A stretch of 5,507 nt of DNA from Spirochaetales bacterium (GTDB taxonomy: Bacteria > Spirochaetota > Spirochaetia > DTKZ01): contig JAISAF010000291.1 in NCBI GenBank assembly GCA_031266855.1, positions 1-5,507 on the forward strand, in the 5' to 3' direction. Within the stretch, counting starts at the first letter, position 1; the number at the start of each line of letters is the position of its first letter. Positions 1-5,191 of this stretch are shown here, piece after piece. The position numbers and the translations under genes were made by a program. The notes under the pieces were generated by a model. The model did not search any database. It had not been told where the DNA came from and saw only the letters and a program-made list of their open reading frames with translations.

Positions 1-1329
1 TCCATTATTCCGCTGGAACCCAGCGACGAGAATACCGCGGGGGCGATGATTTACAAAATAACACGGCTCAATCAATCTCCTGATATTGATGTTGTGGGCA
101 TTAATTGCGGTATAGGCCCCGCGGCAATAGCGGAGGCCGTGGAACTTCTGCGGCCCTATATTACCAAGCCGTTTCTGGTTATGCCAAACGCGGGACTGCC
201 CCGGCAGGTGGATGGCAGAACCATTTACCTGAATAGCGAGGAATATTTCAGTACATACGTTAAACGCTATTGCCAGATGGGGGCGAATGCCGTCGGCGGC
301 TGCTGCGGAACAACACCCCGGCAGCTTGCCGAGGCTGTTAAAGGTTTGAAAGTGGAAAAAGCGATAAACCTCAAAACCCCGGGTTCCGCTATTAAAACCA
401 CTGGAAAATCCCTGGAAGCCCTTCCCCTCGCGGAAAAATCAAAGCTGGGCGCGAAACTTGCCGAAGGAAAAATGATAACAAGCATCGAAATTGTTCCGCC
501 GCGCGGCTGCGATCTGGGGCCTATTATCGCAAAGGCAAAAATGTGCAGGGAACGCGGGATAGATGCGATTAATCTGCCGGACGGCCCGCGCGCGAGTTCC
601 CGTATTTCATCCCTGATAACGGCTATTGAGATCGAAAGATGCGCCGGTATCGAAACCGTTTTGCATTACTGCTGCCGCGACAGAAATATTATCAGCATGC
701 AAAGCGATATTATGGGAGCTTATACCATCGGGCTGCGGAATGTTCTTGCTATTACCGGGGATCCGCCGAAATTGGGCGAATATCCAGATGCGACCGGCGT
801 ATTTGATATTGATTCAGTCGGACTTACGCAGGCGATTTACAATTTGAATCATGGTATCGATTTGGGCGGTAATAGTCTGCCAAAACCTACGGCAATGGTA
901 ATTGGCGTTGGAATGAATCCAGGCGCGCTTTCGTTTGATTATGAGTTGAAACATTACGGCGATAAAGTGCGCGCCGGAGCTGAGTTTGTTATAACGCAGC
1001 CGGTATTTGATCCTGACGCTTTATTTAAATTTCTTGACGCGGCGGAAACCGCGTATGGAAAACTGCCGGTTATTGTCGGTGTCTGGCCGCTGGTAAGCTA
1101 TAAAAACGCCGAATTTATGCAAAATGAGGTTCCCGGCGTGGAAATTCCCCAGGAAATTATGGAGAGGATGAAAAAAACCACAGGGAAAGAGGAAGGGATC
1201 GCGGAAGGAATAAAGATCGCGCAGGAAATGATTCGTGTAATAAAACCGCGCGCCGCGGGATTTCAGGCAAACGCGCCATTCGGCAAAACCGAACTTGCGC
1301 TTGAAGTGCTGAAGGAAATTCTGGAATGA
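1..1329 (+). CDS. Bifunctional homocysteine S-methyltransferase / 5,10-methylenetetrahydrofolate reductase, 5' end missing
   Basis: The frame is open from base 1 and ends at TGA 1327-1329, leaving 442 codons; the ATG at 46 lies inside the gene and is not its start. The first 115 or so visible residues are the end of a Zn-dependent homocysteine S-methyltransferase barrel: GINCGIGP gives one zinc Cys (visible residue 36) and VGGCCGTTP the other two (101, 102), with PNAGLP between them. A linker of about 40 residues leads to a complete MetF-type domain: IEIVPPRG with the catalytic-type Glu (163), the ITGDPP loop with Asp (254), and FVITQPVFD with Gln (333). This order is that of the Bacillus YitJ family, of about 600 residues, so some 170 N-terminal residues should lie left of the window. 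Known for the family: the reductase makes 5-methyl-THF and the other domain methylates homocysteine to methionine, in the cytoplasm. Which methyl donor this one uses is not visible. No neighbour in the window belongs to the pathway. Confidence 0.93.
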   Translation, partial: SIIPLEPSDENTAGAMIYKITRLNQSPDIDVVGINCGIGPAAIAEAVELLRPYITKPFLVMPNAGLPRQVDGRTIYLNSEEYFSTYVKRYCQMGANAVGGCCGTTPRQLAEAVKGLKVEKAINLKTPGSAIKTTGKSLEALPLAEKSKLGAKLAEGKMITSIEIVPPRGCDLGPIIAKAKMCRERGIDAINLPDGPRASSRISSLITAIEIERCAGIETVLHYCCRDRNIISMQSDIMGAYTIGLRNVLAITGDPPKLGEYPDATGVFDIDSVGLTQAIYNLNHGIDLGGNSLPKPTAMVIGVGMNPGALSFDYELKHYGDKVRAGAEFVITQPVFDPDALFKFLDAAETAYGKLPVIVGVWPLVSYKNAEFMQNEVPGVEIPQEIMERMKKTTGKEEGIAEGIKIAQEMIRVIKPRAAGFQANAPFGKTELALEVLKEILE

Positions 1330-1334
1330 AAAGC

Positions 1335-1369
1335 GCGGGTATTTTTCCGCTGTGCGGAAAAATACCCGC
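1335..1369 (+). terminator. Hairpin after the methionine-synthesis gene, probable terminator
   Basis: A perfect 16-bp inverted repeat (1335-1350 and 1354-1369) with a 3-base TGT loop begins 5 bases after the stop codon. The arm is GCGGGTATTTTTCCGC. The downstream bases (ATTGATTTTGA) are only moderately T-rich, so it is not a textbook Rho-independent terminator. It could also protect the 3' end of the message. Confidence 0.6.
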
Positions 1370-1427
1370 ATTGATTTTGAAACAGTTTAATTTCGGAAAA
1401 AATAATTATATTTTTCTTCAATACTAC

Positions 1428-1457
1428 TTGACTAAATATGATAATAAATCTTATACT
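1428..1457 (+). promoter_or_regulatory. Sigma-70-type promoter for the small basic protein
   Basis: TTGACT (1428-1433) and TATACT (1452-1457) each match 5 of 6 consensus bases and are 18 bases apart. The preceding 35 bases are very A/T-rich and could act as an UP element. Transcription would start near 1464, giving a leader of about 20 bases that contains the ribosome binding site. Confidence 0.65.
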
Positions 1458-1484
1458 TGTTTATATTTCTTAGGAGGTTAAATA

Positions 1485-1802
1485 ATGGCTTCAATTTTTT
1501 TTAAGTATTATGCAGCAGTTGAACAGGCATCCGATGCCGCAGTAAAAAGAGAATACGGCGTAACAAAAACAAATGTCCTGAAAGTTCTGGAAAAACTCTT
1601 TATCACGGATCTCCGTGCCGGTTCAGGACCGGACACCCCGAAGGCTGCCGTAAAAGGCAAACGGGGACCGAAACGCGGCGCCAAGCGCGGCCGCAAACCG
1701 GGAAAATTGGCCGCGAAAAAGGCTAAGGTACCGGGAAGAAGGGGCAGAAAGCCGGGTACGCGGCTAATAAAATCCTCTTCTCCGGGGATTGAAGTTTCCT
1801 AA
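1485..1802 (+). CDS. Small basic protein with AT-hook-like C-terminal tail, probable DNA-binding protein
   Basis: This 105-residue protein has a strong Shine-Dalgarno AGGAGGT at 1472-1478, six bases before the ATG, which fixes the start. Residues 1-50 look like a small mixed helical segment (MASIFFKYYAAVEQ, then a KTNVLKVLEKLF helix) that I do not recognise. Residues 53-93 are dominated by Lys, Arg, Gly, Pro and Ala, with a degenerate KRGPKRGAK (59-67) followed by KRGRKPGK (67-74) and RRGRKPGT (85-92). The RGRKPG core resembles AT-hooks, which bind the minor groove of A/T-rich DNA, and the tail also resembles those of bacterial histone-like proteins. I infer a nucleoid-associated or regulatory role. 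The last 12 residues (KSSSPGIEVS) are not basic. The gene has its own promoter and terminator, so it is monocistronic. It could instead bind RNA or the ribosome. No exact family is assigned. Confidence 0.82.
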   Translation: MASIFFKYYAAVEQASDAAVKREYGVTKTNVLKVLEKLFITDLRAGSGPDTPKAAVKGKRGPKRGAKRGRKPGKLAAKKAKVPGRRGRKPGTRLIKSSSPGIEVS

Positions 1803-1817
1803 AAACTTAATGTGCGT

Positions 1818-1846
1818 AAAGCCGGAATTGTATTCCGGCTTTTTTT
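1818..1846 (+). terminator. Rho-independent terminator of the small basic protein gene
   Basis: An 11-bp perfect stem (1818-1828 and 1832-1842; G/C-rich core GCCGGAAT) has a TGT loop and runs into seven T residues at 1840-1846. It starts 15 bases after the stop codon. On the opposite strand the stem is followed by only three T residues, so it is a weaker terminator for the convergent feoA. Confidence 0.88.
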
Positions 1847-2064
1847 ATTCCCAAAAAACTTATATGAGGATACTGCAAAAAGCGCCGCTTTCCTGCCGGC
1901 AGACTGAATTAGCGTACTTTTGGAAAATTACCACAAAGCCGGATAAATCGAAGAAACAGAGCTAAAATACTTCATTTCTTATACTTCTTCGGCCTGGAGG
2001 TTAGGCTTTTTTTCTGGTATCAGGTTCGTAAACGAAAGGTTTTTCTGAAAAAACAGCTCTATTA

Positions 2065-2310
2065 TTAATTGTGAGCGCCCGGTTTTAATAAAATTATTCC
2101 GGCCTCATCCTTACGAAGCGAAAGATGAAATCCCCTGACTTCAATTTCAATGGGATCGCCCAAAGGAGCGATTTTCAGCAGTTTTATTTCGGTATTTTTG
2201 GTTAATCCCATGCTCAGGAGTTTGCTTTTGTACGCATGATCTCCGGCCTCATATCCCGCGATCACGGCATTTTGTCCTATCTGGAGATCCTTTATTTTCA
2301 ATTTTTCCAT
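2065..2310 (-). CDS. feoA: FeoA-family ferrous iron transport protein
   Basis: The 81-residue product is one SH3-like FeoA domain: MEKLKIKDLQIGQ at the N-terminus, LLSMGLTKNTEIKLL (31-45), the family signature APLGDPIEIEVRG (48-60) and FHLSLRKDEAGII (61-73). Length and motifs match stand-alone FeoA. Known for the family: small cytoplasmic proteins that interact with or regulate the FeoB Fe(II) transporter. No feoB is present and the gene to the left is convergent, so in this window it is an orphan. The frame is open back to 2508, but that stretch is translated repeat DNA and overlaps the end of dacA, so I start at the ATG at 2308-2310 where homology begins. No Shine-Dalgarno precedes it (the leader reads AGGCCTCCTG); an in-frame GTG at 2320-2322 is an alternative. 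A palindrome in the leader and a repeat-borne promoter candidate may control it. Confidence 0.88.
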   Translation of the reverse strand: MEKLKIKDLQIGQNAVIAGYEAGDHAYKSKLLSMGLTKNTEIKLLKIAPLGDPIEIEVRGFHLSLRKDEAGIILLKPGAHN

Positions 2311-2336
2311 AATTTGTGGTATCACAGGAGGCCTGA

Positions 2337-2364
2337 GTTTGTCAATAAAGTCAAACTGACAAAC
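2337..2364 (-). promoter_or_regulatory. Interrupted palindrome in the feoA leader, possible operator or RNA hairpin
   Basis: GTTTGTCA (2337-2344) and TGACAAAC (2357-2364) form a perfect 8-bp inverted repeat with a 12-base centre, 27 bases upstream of the chosen feoA start and just downstream of the candidate promoter. The position suits a repressor site or a leader stem-loop. It does not match a Fur consensus, and no regulator can be named. Confidence 0.35.
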
Positions 2365-2374
2365 CAGGGCGGGC

Positions 2375-2484
2375 GCATATAACAGAATTTTTACCGCGAA
2401 GTCGAAAAAGTAGAATAAGTGTTTGCTCTTTAGGTCTTTTTTACTTCTTTCTCGGCTTCGCGGTTTATTTTTTTCCCATGATTT
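2375..2484 (+). repeat. MITE-like dispersed repeat, copy 1 (short form)
   Basis: The inverted-repeat core is 2393-2464 (72 bases). Its left end ACCGCGAAGTCGA and right end TCGGCTTCGCGGT are complementary at 12 of 13 positions. The flanks shared with the other copies are CAGAATTTTT on the left and a run of T residues ending in CATGATTT on the right. This copy is 26 bases shorter than copies 2 and 3, with the loss near the right arm. Bases 2375-2412 are identical to 3761-3798. The element ends seven bases before the dacA stop codon and fills most of the dacA-feoA gap. Confidence 0.85.
2376..2405 (-). promoter_or_regulatory. Candidate repeat-borne promoter reading toward feoA
   Basis: On the minus strand, TCGACT (2405-2400, 4 of 6 matches) lies 18 bases from TATATG (2381-2376, 4 of 6). 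TATATG is preceded by TGT, which makes an extended -10. Transcription would begin about 60 bases upstream of feoA. The hexamers are weak and the call is inferred from sequence only. Confidence 0.3.
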
Positions 2485-2491
2485 GCGCTGC

Positions 2492-3706
2492 CTATACCGG
2501 ATATCCAAAAAGTTCCCGAAAAAAGATAATTATGCTGTCGGTAAAAATATCCCACCATGATCCACGGGGAATTTCCTCCGCGCAGGTAAGTTTTCCTTCG
2601 TAAAGGGTCTTTTCATCGAGACTCACGCGCAAAGTTCCCAGAATGTCGCCCTTTTTTACCGGCGCCGTAATATACAGAGTCTGCGAAATTTCACCTTTTA
2701 AACGGTTCTCCGTTCCTTTTGGAATCGTAACCAGAATTTCGGAAGGAGATGCGGGTATAATTTCCTTCTGCCCGCTTTTCCAGACACGTACCGCCTGCGG
2801 CGCGGGACAGGAAACTTTTTGTGTTGTAAAATTATCAAACCCGAAATCAAGAAGCCGCGTTGAATCCCTGTCCCGCGCGCGTATGCCGGCCTGGGGTGTG
2901 GAACCTTTTTCGCCAAGAAGAACGAGAATAAGCCGCGTATCGCCGCGCTGCGCGGTTAGCGCGATATTATATCCAGACTCGTCCAAATAACCTGTTTTTA
3001 TTCCGTCGGTATCGGGATAGGAAAAAAGAAGGGCATTTCTGTTTGTTTGCGTAATGGGATTTGATCCGTTACCTTCCAGCAGATTCTCTGTCCGGGGATA
3101 GGTAAACTCTCTTATAGAGTGGAGCATCGCCAGAGCTTCCGGGTGACGATCAATATAGATAGTCAAAAAACGCGCGAAATCCAGGGCGGTTATTCTGTTA
3201 TGAGCGTCATATCCCGAAGGTTCCACAAAGAAAAGGCCATCGCAGTCCGCTTTTCGCGCTTCCTCGTTCATAAGGCCCGCGAAGGCGGAAACAGAACCGG
3301 AACTCAGGATGGCAGCGGCGATGGCGGCGTCGTTTCCCGACGGGACAGCAAGCCCTTTGAGTAAATCAAGCAGGGTAAGCCGCTGGTCAGGTCCTAAAAA
3401 CATCAGTGATGAATCACGGGGAAGATTTACCGCCCAGCTTTCCCTCGGCGGCCGTATTTCCTGATTCAGGGAAAGCTCCCCGGAGGCGATTTTTTCCAGC
3501 AGGATATGAATTGTCATGACTTTCGTCAGCGACGCGGGCGGATGCGGCAGGGACGGATTCTTCTGATAAAGAACAGTTCCGGTTTTCGCGTCCATAAGTA
3601 CGGCGGCGAGGGCCGTAACCTCCGGTTTTGTTTCAAGCGCGAAGGCTGGAAAGATGTAGAGCGCGAAAAAAAACACAGCGGGAAGTTTTCTGATAATTTT
3701 ATGCAT
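2492..3706 (-). CDS. dacA: D-alanyl-D-alanine carboxypeptidase, PBP5/DacA family (penicillin-binding protein)
   Basis: The 404-residue protein has the full DacA layout. A signal peptide (basic MHKIIRKL, hydrophobic core, AFA cleavage motif at 21-23) sends it across the membrane. The serine peptidase domain carries PPASLTK (nucleophile Ser59, Lys62), SGN (123-125) and KTG (237-239), with GIKTGYLDESGYN typical of the family. A beta-rich PBP5 C-terminal domain runs from about 294 to 382. The last 22 residues, rich in Trp, Phe and Ile (WWDIFTDSIIIFFRELF), should be the amphipathic membrane-anchoring helix. Known role: it removes the terminal D-Ala from peptidoglycan pentapeptides outside the membrane and binds beta-lactams. 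The first ATG gives a proper signal peptide, but only a weak AGG precedes it. Length is normal and no key residue is missing. Dispersed repeats lie on both sides, so it is probably transcribed alone. Confidence 0.95.
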   Translation of the reverse strand: MHKIIRKLPAVFFFALYIFPAFALETKPEVTALAAVLMDAKTGTVLYQKNPSLPHPPASLTKVMTIHILLEKIASGELSLNQEIRPPRESWAVNLPRDSSLMFLGPDQRLTLLDLLKGLAVPSGNDAAIAAAILSSGSVSAFAGLMNEEARKADCDGLFFVEPSGYDAHNRITALDFARFLTIYIDRHPEALAMLHSIREFTYPRTENLLEGNGSNPITQTNRNALLFSYPDTDGIKTGYLDESGYNIALTAQRGDTRLILVLLGEKGSTPQAGIRARDRDSTRLLDFGFDNFTTQKVSCPAPQAVRVWKSGQKEIIPASPSEILVTIPKGTENRLKGEISQTLYITAPVKKGDILGTLRVSLDEKTLYEGKLTCAEEIPRGSWWDIFTDSIIIFFRELFGYPV

Positions 3707-3727
3707 AGCCTATCATATCCGGCTGCC

Positions 3728-3758
3728 GGGCGATTGGGAAGCGGGAGACCGGGGAGGG
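3728..3758 (+). other. Potential G-quadruplex motif upstream of dacA
   Basis: Five G-tracts (3728-3730, 3736-3738, 3743-3745, 3751-3754, 3756-3758) are separated by 5, 4, 5 and 1 bases, which meets the usual four-tract, loop 1-7 rule. The G-rich strand is the template strand for dacA, 22-52 bases upstream of its start; the message there would be C-rich. Folding is inferred from the pattern only. Confidence 0.45.
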
Positions 3759-3760
3759 TA

Positions 3761-3895
3761 GCATATAACAGAATTTTTACCGCGAAGTCGAAAAAGTAAA
3801 AGAAGTTTTTGCTTTTTAGGTTTTTTTTACTTTCATTCTTTGCTTCCTCGACCTTGCCAGTCCTCGACTTTGCGGTGATTTTTTTTTCATGATTT
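3761..3895 (+). repeat. MITE-like dispersed repeat, copy 2 (full length)
   Basis: The inverted-repeat core is 3779-3876 (98 bases), with ends ACCGCGAAGTCGA and TCGACTTTGCGGT matching at 12 of 13 positions. Inner arms also pair (AAAGTAAAA with TTTTACTTT), so the whole element can fold back on itself. The right end contains an imperfect tandem pair, CCTCGACCTTGCCAGT then CCTCGACTTTGCGGT. A run of nine T residues and CATGATTTA follow. It lies upstream of dacA in the same orientation as copies 1 and 3. Confidence 0.88.
3762..3791 (-). promoter_or_regulatory. Candidate repeat-borne promoter reading toward dacA
   Basis: The same arrangement as in copy 1: TCGACT (3791-3786), an 18-base spacer and TGT-TATATG (3767-3762) on the minus strand, ending 55 bases upstream of the dacA start. 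No better promoter is visible between here and the gene. The hexamers match only 4 of 6 consensus bases each. Confidence 0.3.
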
Positions 3896-4317
3896 ATACG
3901 GTTTTACTTTTACGGTATGGGTCTAAAGCTACAAACGTGACGGTTTGCTGTAATCATGGTGGCGGTGAGCCGGTTGGTGATAAAGACGTGCACAGCGCGT
4001 TACGTGCTGTGCCTGGTGACAAACCCGCAAGCGTGGACGCTTGCTTCTAATACGGCGTAGGCAGAGCCTACGCCGAGCGGACTTTACGGTTTTATGTTAG
4101 CCCGTGGGACGCAATGGGATTGAAGCGGAAAGCCCACAGGATTTGCGTTAGCAAATCCGAGGACTTGGAGCGGAAAGCCCGGTTTTTTGCGGCGTTAGCC
4201 GCAAAAAATGCGCCTGAAGACAGTCGCTTTCCGATAAGTATGGATTGTAGTGGCCGCTGGCGCGGCCCCGGAATGCGCCCAAATTCTCGCAATGGAATTA
4301 AATTATCCCGCGGATAA
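3896..4317. other. Non-coding gap rich in stem-loops, possible structured RNA or repeat cluster
   Basis: No convincing gene lies in these 420 bases; the open frames of 66-67 codons at 4092-4317 are made of the hairpins themselves and overlap on opposite strands. The gap and its right edge contain seven inverted repeats with short loops: 3990-4012 (10 bp, one G-T pair), 4027-4044 (8 bp), 4053-4075 (10 bp, perfect), 4139-4158 (8 bp), 4183-4208 (11 bp, perfect), 4252-4267 (6 bp) and 4301-4319 (7 bp, overlapping the stop codon of the dehydrogenase gene). The 12-mer AGCGGAAAGCCC occurs twice. The stems differ in sequence, so this is not a simple tandem array. It may be a structured RNA, a cluster of palindromic intergenic repeats, or a folded 3' region of the dehydrogenase transcript. 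Confidence 0.5.
4116..4208. repeat. Two-unit module: 20-base sequence plus GTTA-loop hairpin
   Basis: Unit 1 is a 20-mer at 4116-4135 followed by the stem GGATTTGC-GTTA-GCAAATCC (4139-4158). Unit 2 is a 20-mer at 4161-4180 followed by the stem TTTTTTGCGGC-GTTA-GCCGCAAAAAA (4183-4208). The 20-mers agree at 17 positions and share AGCGGAAAGCCC. The stems are unrelated in sequence, but both have a GTTA loop closed by GC pairs, so the architecture is repeated while the stem sequence is not. Confidence 0.6.
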
Positions 4318-5058
4318 TTAGCGCAGATAAAATCCGCCGTTTATGTCGATTGTCGCGCCGGTAATATAATCGGAAAAATCCGTCGCGAGAAAATATACCG
4401 CCTTTGCGACATCCAGCGCCGTTCCCAGGCGTTTGAGCGGAACAATTTGCGGATCATCGTTACGATCGCGCGTCATGTCGGTAAGCATAAAACCGGGGCA
4501 AATACAGTTGACGTTTATTTGAAACCTGGCGCAGTAGCGGGCATAGGCTTTTGACAGCGCGATGATTCCGCCCTTTGCCGCCGTATAATGAACGCCCGCG
4601 GCAAATCCGCCAAGCTGCCCGGCCTGGGAAGCGATGTTGACGATTTTCCCTCCAGGTTTCTTTGTCATATACGGAAGTACATGCTGGGAGCAGAACTGCG
4701 CGCCGCGCAGATTAACCGCAAGCGTCTGGTCCCATTTTTCCTGTGTCATTTCAGGTATGGATGTGGGATCAAGTATTCCCGCGTTGTTGACCAGAATGTC
4801 AATGCTTTTGCGGGATTCGTAGACCTGATCCATGAGTTTTTTGACAGACGCTTCACTGGAAACATCAAGATGAAAAGCCTCGGCTTTCAGGCTGGCGGAT
4901 ACAAGCTCCTTCGCGGCGGCCTGGGCGCCTTCGGCATTTATATCCGTTATAATGACCACGGCTCCCGCCTCCGCCAGAAGCCGCGCGGAAGCCAGGCCGA
5001 TTCCCCGCGCGCTTCCCGTTATAATCGCGATTTTACCATCTAAATTACCATAGCGCAT
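4318..5058 (-). CDS. Short-chain dehydrogenase/reductase (classical SDR, FabG-like)
   Basis: This complete 246-residue protein has the normal length of a classical SDR. The Rossmann dinucleotide motif TGSARGIG is at 14-21; Asp39 at the end of the second strand suggests NAD(H) rather than NADP(H). NNAG is at 91-94, with Asn116, Ser144 (in NIASQAG), Tyr158 and Lys162 (YTAAK) forming the catalytic tetrad. CICPG (185-189) and the C-terminal DINGG (238-242) also fit. Known for the family: cytosolic, usually tetrameric oxidoreductases acting on alcohols, sugars or acyl carriers. The substrate cannot be told from sequence. FabG is possible, but no other fatty-acid gene is near and Asp39 argues for a sugar or polyol dehydrogenase. 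The start is supported by GAGGAG at 5073-5068, nine bases upstream. A 17-bp direct repeat and a possible -35 element lie just beyond. Confidence 0.93.
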   Translation of the reverse strand: MRYGNLDGKIAIITGSARGIGLASARLLAEAGAVVIITDINAEGAQAAAKELVSASLKAEAFHLDVSSEASVKKLMDQVYESRKSIDILVNNAGILDPTSIPEMTQEKWDQTLAVNLRGAQFCSQHVLPYMTKKPGGKIVNIASQAGQLGGFAAGVHYTAAKGGIIALSKAYARYCARFQINVNCICPGFMLTDMTRDRNDDPQIVPLKRLGTALDVAKAVYFLATDFSDYITGATIDINGGFYLR

Positions 5059-5082
5059 TCGTTTTTTCTCCTCTCTATTTTT

Positions 5083-5120
5083 TTACATCGAATTTCATCT
5101 AACTTACATCGAATTTCGTC
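5083..5120 (-). promoter_or_regulatory. Direct repeat upstream of the dehydrogenase, possible operator overlapping a promoter
   Basis: A 17-base sequence (plus strand TTACATCGAATTTC, one variable base, TC) occurs at 5083-5099 and 5104-5120 with 16 of 17 identities. The period is 21 bases, about two helical turns, so both copies face the same side of the DNA. On the minus strand TTGACG (5122-5117) at the outer copy could be a -35 element, but the matching -10 (GATGAA, 5099-5094) is poor. The pair ends 25 bases before the start codon. Confidence 0.45.
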
Positions 5121-5191
5121 AAGGCTGTTTTTCGGAAAACAAAAAATCTTCGGGAACAGCTTTAATTTTTACTTACATGCTGATAAAAAAG

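Noticed and set aside
46..48. ATG at 46 as the start of the methionine-synthesis gene
   Set aside because: The frame is open to base 1 and starting here would cut away most of the methyltransferase barrel; the gene simply enters from the left edge.
1847..2064. Gap between the two convergent units, including a possible short hairpin near 1875-1896 as feoA terminator
   Set aside because: The stem is only five firm pairs and lies about 170 bases past the stop codon; nothing else in the gap is convincing.
2643..2990. Plus-strand open frames inside dacA and the dehydrogenase gene
   Set aside because: They are antisense shadows of strongly supported genes with all catalytic motifs on the minus strand.
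3817..3890. A 24-codon basic peptide (MKKKSPQSRG...) encoded by repeat copy 2 on the minus strand
   Set aside because: The frame is not kept in copies 1 and 3, which stop after a few codons or use another frame.
3898..4094. ACGGTTTTA at 3898-3906 and 4086-4094 as a target-site duplication around an insertion
   Set aside because: A 9-base match in such T-rich sequence is likely by chance, and no terminal inverted repeats lie just inside it.
4183..4208. The 11-bp hairpin with T and A runs as an intrinsic terminator of the dehydrogenase gene
   Set aside because: The T run comes first and the A run last on both strands, the reverse of a terminator, and the runs are part of the stem.
4092..4317. 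Overlapping frames of 66 and 67 codons on opposite strands as small genes
   Set aside because: They consist of the hairpins and direct repeats, lack a good ribosome binding site, and mirror each other as palindromic DNA does.
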